From a virus, in IMG/VR virus record IMGVR_UViG_3300032516_000188, positions 1 through 25,080 of that record: a stretch of 25,080 nucleotides of DNA; one strand, written 5' to 3'. Below are positions 22,425-25,080 of this stretch, piece by piece. The translations under genes and the position numbers were made by a program. The notes beneath the pieces are model-generated. The model was not told the origin of the DNA. It was given only the letters and a program-made list of their open reading frames with translations, and did not search any database. Within the stretch, counting starts at the first letter, position 1. Each line of letters begins with the position of its first letter.

Positions 22425-23750
22425 CTATTGCGCGGGAGGCGGGATCGTCGGAGAACCAGGCTCAGGCTTCGGGACGCCCTTCAGAGCGCCACCTGTCGGC
22501 GCCTTGAACTGGAACTCCCTCCTCAACTGATCTTCGTCGAGCTCACCGCCCAGCTTGTTCACGAAGATGTCCGCCACTTGCGCGCGAGTGAGCGGGTCCA
22601 TCTCCGGCATGACGTGCACATAGAGGAGGGGCGGCCGAGCGGCCATTCCGTTGAAGAGGACGAACGGCCCGCCGATGTCGCGCGCGAACACCGTACCGAG
22701 CCGCGACGCATCCCGCAAGGTGAGCGAGAACGCCCGCGACTGGTGGACCTTGCCGAGCGCATAGCTCCCTGTCGATGTACCCTCGCCAGAGGTCAGCGTC
22801 GCGCCTGCAATGACCTTGCTCATCTCGTTGTTGCAAAGGGCAACAAGCGCACCCTGGACATCGTTTGAACGTCCACCACTCTCGACAGAGTGGATCGCTA
22901 TCTTGCAAGCCTCGGAGAAGATGGCACTCCCATCCTTCCCCAGCGATTGCACGGCCGTCTTGAGCGTTGTTTTGTCCTCGTCCGAGGCTGTTTCGGCATA
23001 CTCGCCCGTCACATAGGGGATGCCGAACCGCTCGCCGAACACGACCCAATCGCGGACAGAGAGCCGCTTGAAGAGCGCCCACCATGAGCAGGTGCGCATG
23101 AGACCGGCGGACGCGATGACCCGCCCGGGTAGCCGCTCGAAGATCCACTTGCCTCGCTCTAGCTCGATGCCGTCCTGTTGCTCGGCGGGGGTGAGCAGTC
23201 GCGGGTTGTCTTTCTCGTCGAACCGAAAGCGGCGATGGGGGGCGGCGCGGAACCAGACCGGACACCAGCCGTTGTCGGTCAGCCCCCAGTCGATCTCAGC
23301 CGCCGCCCAGCCGTAGCGCAAGGAGGTCAGGAGATGCTCGAGGAGGTCATCGAAGTTGGGGCACTCTCGGAGCGCCGCCTCGAGCTTCTGTGCTGCCATC
23401 ACATCCGCCGGAGTTGTGCCGCCCGCCTGGCAGATCCACTCCTTTCCGCAGACGTCGCTCGTTCGGCCCTCGAAGAGTGAGCGCAGATGGCCGTCGGATT
23501 CGATGATGTCATCGAAGAGATCGCACTGGCGCGAGACCACCCCTACCTCGGCCTCTCGGTAGATCGAGACGATGGTGCGCGGAGTGAGACCCTGGCCCGG
23601 GTGATCTGAGTAGCGGTCGGTCAACCCAAAGTCGAAGGTGGCGAAGCTGGTCGACGGCCTAACTGGAAGGGGTTGCGGTGGCTCGATGGAAAGCCGGCGA
23701 GGATACTCCTTGCGGCGAAGTCTGCCTCTGATTCGCTTGAAGATGCCCAC
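22425..23750 (-). CDS. Portal protein (DUF935, Mu gp29 family)
   Basis: 441 aa from a GTG at 23750, chosen because GGTGGAG lies 4-5 bases upstream and the resulting GIFKRIRGRL start is usual for portals; the frame is open to 23903. DUF935 landmarks: LTPRTIVSIYREAEVGVVSR, SLFEGRTSDVCGKEW, LRYGWAAAEIDWGL, WKIF-like KWIFERLPGRVIASAGLMR, WWALFKRLSVRDWVVFGERF, then GIPYVTGEY and NDVQGALVALCNNEMSKVIAGATLT. It forms the dodecameric ring through which DNA enters and leaves, and initiates prohead assembly. It follows terminase directly, as in Mu. The usual next gene, gp30/F (minor head protein), is absent. Confidence 0.93.
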   Translation of the reverse strand: MGIFKRIRGRLRRKEYPRRLSIEPPQPLPVRPSTSFATFDFGLTDRYSDHPGQGLTPRTIVSIYREAEVGVVSRQCDLFDDIIESDGHLRSLFEGRTSDVCGKEWICQAGGTTPADVMAAQKLEAALRECPNFDDLLEHLLTSLRYGWAAAEIDWGLTDNGWCPVWFRAAPHRRFRFDEKDNPRLLTPAEQQDGIELERGKWIFERLPGRVIASAGLMRTCSWWALFKRLSVRDWVVFGERFGIPYVTGEYAETASDEDKTTLKTAVQSLGKDGSAIFSEACKIAIHSVESGGRSNDVQGALVALCNNEMSKVIAGATLTSGEGTSTGSYALGKVHQSRAFSLTLRDASRLGTVFARDIGGPFVLFNGMAARPPLLYVHVMPEMDPLTRAQVADIFVNKLGGELDEDQLRREFQFKAPTGGALKGVPKPEPGSPTIPPPAQ

Positions 23751-23790
23751 GAACTCCACCTTGCGCTCGTCAAGGCCGAGGCCGTTAAAT

Positions 23791-25080
23791 CTAGTACCCT
23801 CCGAGAGCATCGCCGACGCGCCCTCGCGGGATCGCTTCGTACTCCACCTTTCCTCCCGCGCGCCGCCGCGGGTAGAAGCGATAGAGGGGGTATGTCGCCG
23901 CATCGCAGAGGTGCGCGAACGATGAGCGCCGGTCGGGGAAGCCTCCCTTGTTCGGCCACTTTCGGAGAGCTCGGTTGAGCCCTACATTCTCGGGGACCGA
24001 GAAGAAATGCCGCAAACCGTCAGCCGTTTTCATGCGCCCGTTCGCCACAAGGACGCGCTCCTCGATGCGAGGGTTCGCCTTGCTCTTCGCGTCCGGGGTG
24101 TAGATGTAGAGCCATCCGCGCTTGCGCAGAGCATCCCATGAGCCGCGCCCCTTCGTCCGCTCGGCGTTCTGCCACTCGCCAGACGCATCCGGGATCACGC
24201 AGCACTCCTTACCCGAGTAGCCCTTCGCCTCGAGCGCATCGAGCAGGTCATCCTCGTTGCCCGTGACGATGACCTCGTCGACGCACCATAGGACGTCCCG
24301 CTTAACCCAGGTGACATTGCCGTCGATGTCATCGTTGGGCGCAAGGTCGTAGGCCGACATGACGACGGCCGCCATGTGCGGGGTGAGCTGCCAATCCATG
24401 CCGACGATGTGCTCGTAGGGTCGCCCTCCGAGGTGCTTGTGCAGGAATGCGGTAGTTATACAGTGCTCCTCCGACGGAGGCTCGCGCACATTAAGGCGTT
24501 CACTCCACGAGTGAAAGACCGATTCGCCCGGGGGAATGAACTCGCCGAGCACCTCGCGGCGGTAGGTCACATCGTCGACGTCGGCGGCGAGGTCTGCCAG
24601 GGATTCATGTTCGATGTGGGGGTTCTTGCGAGGGTCGAAACTGAACTGGATCGCCGGCCTCTTGCCCGCGGTAATCTCCTCGACGGCGTCGCCTACCCAC
24701 TGACCCAGCGCAGTATCCGGCGGATTCGCTGCGATGATGGTTAAGCCCCCGTTGTCTGCCGTCGACGCGCGCACGACGGCATAGGCGCGCTCGTGCATCT
24801 TCTGACCCTCGTTCATGACGGCGAAGTCGCATCGACCACGCTTCAACTTCGCGGGGTCGTGCGTGCTACGGAGCCAGATTTGGCTCCCGTTTGCGAGATG
24901 AAACCGATGGATAGGCGCCCCCAGGAACGAATACCACCGTCGAGGGAGTAGCTCCTCGACCACCATCTGTAACTCCTCGGCCTCGGGGAGCGCTGGCGAG
25001 ATGAGCCAGACGCGCGCTCCCGCCACCATGACGGCATACATGACGGCCGCCTTGACCGCCAGATCGGTCTTTCCTCCTCG
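23791..25080 (-). CDS. Terminase large subunit, 5' end beyond the window
   Basis: Partial: 429 codons visible. The frame stays open to the window edge, where it reads RGGKTDLAV (Walker A, GGKT), so the Met at 25041 is not the start. ATPase part: RVWLISP after Walker A, then CDFAVMNEGQKM (Walker B; Asn where Asp is usual, with the catalytic Glu retained) and the coupling motif TIIAANPPD. Nuclease part: GMDWQ, CVIPDASGEW and LCDAATYPLYRF supply the three acidic residues of an RNase H-like fold. It packages DNA into the prohead. The sequence resembles the terminase_6-type large subunits that accompany DUF935 portals. The last codons lie about 40 bases before the proposed portal start. Confidence 0.92.
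   Translation of the reverse strand, partial: RGGKTDLAVKAAVMYAVMVAGARVWLISPALPEAEELQMVVEELLPRRWYSFLGAPIHRFHLANGSQIWLRSTHDPAKLKRGRCDFAVMNEGQKMHERAYAVVRASTADNGGLTIIAANPPDTALGQWVGDAVEEITAGKRPAIQFSFDPRKNPHIEHESLADLAADVDDVTYRREVLGEFIPPGESVFHSWSERLNVREPPSEEHCITTAFLHKHLGGRPYEHIVGMDWQLTPHMAAVVMSAYDLAPNDDIDGNVTWVKRDVLWCVDEVIVTGNEDDLLDALEAKGYSGKECCVIPDASGEWQNAERTKGRGSWDALRKRGWLYIYTPDAKSKANPRIEERVLVANGRMKTADGLRHFFSVPENVGLNRALRKWPNKGGFPDRRSSFAHLCDAATYPLYRFYPRRRAGGKVEYEAIPRGRVGDALGGY

Noticed and set aside
1-25080. CRISPR arrays, insertion sequences, integrase/transposase, rRNA
   Set aside because: No regularly spaced repeats and no such genes seen on either strand in this window.

Overview
This window is the structural half of an integrated, Mu-like contractile-tailed phage (myovirus morphology). 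From about 1.3 kb to the right edge, every gene lies on the minus strand, usually with 1-4 nt stop/start overlaps. Read right to left, the order matches phage Mu head and tail morphogenesis: terminase large subunit (cut by the window edge), DUF935 portal, protease/scaffold, decoration protein, major capsid (gpT type), gp36 (DUF1320), virion morphogenesis/tail completion protein, gp37, gp38 (DUF2635), sheath, tube, frameshifted tail assembly chaperone pair, tape measure, gpN, gpP, gp45, gp46, gp47 and gp48.

The left end is accessory. After gp47 come a structural protein of unknown role, a gp48 fused to a LamG-type lectin domain, a fibre-like protein, a compact lysis cassette (two small membrane proteins, an 81-aa protein with no ATG start, a zinc amidase), a small acidic protein, a large probable receptor-binding/fibre protein and a small beta-rich protein. 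Two genes on the plus strand (327-1312) face this late operon and look like host-interaction cargo ('morons'): a secreted cysteine-rich protein and a membrane-anchored protein translationally coupled to it.

Positions 1-48 are the 3' part of a tRNA-Gly(GCC) gene, from the anticodon arm to the acceptor end. The flanking bases are not a D arm, which is the layout expected at a prophage attR (phage DNA followed by the restored tRNA tail). The phage therefore seems to integrate site-specifically at tRNA-Gly, unlike transposing Mu, although its virion genes are Mu-like. No integrase, transposase, repressor or replication gene is visible here; they should lie beyond the right edge. Between the att core and the first gene there are three ACCGTCCC repeats, a predicted three-way-junction fold (148-221) and a dyad (255-282).

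The host is probably a high-GC Gram-negative bacterium. A Myxococcota or other deltaproteobacterial host is my guess, from the cysteine-rich secreted protein and from the C-terminal pattern of the 701-1312 product, but the sequence does not prove it. Two coding stretches have no ATG/GTG-started frame of their own: a -1 frameshift product of the tail chaperone gene (14891-15594) and the 81-aa lysis-region protein (4045-4290).
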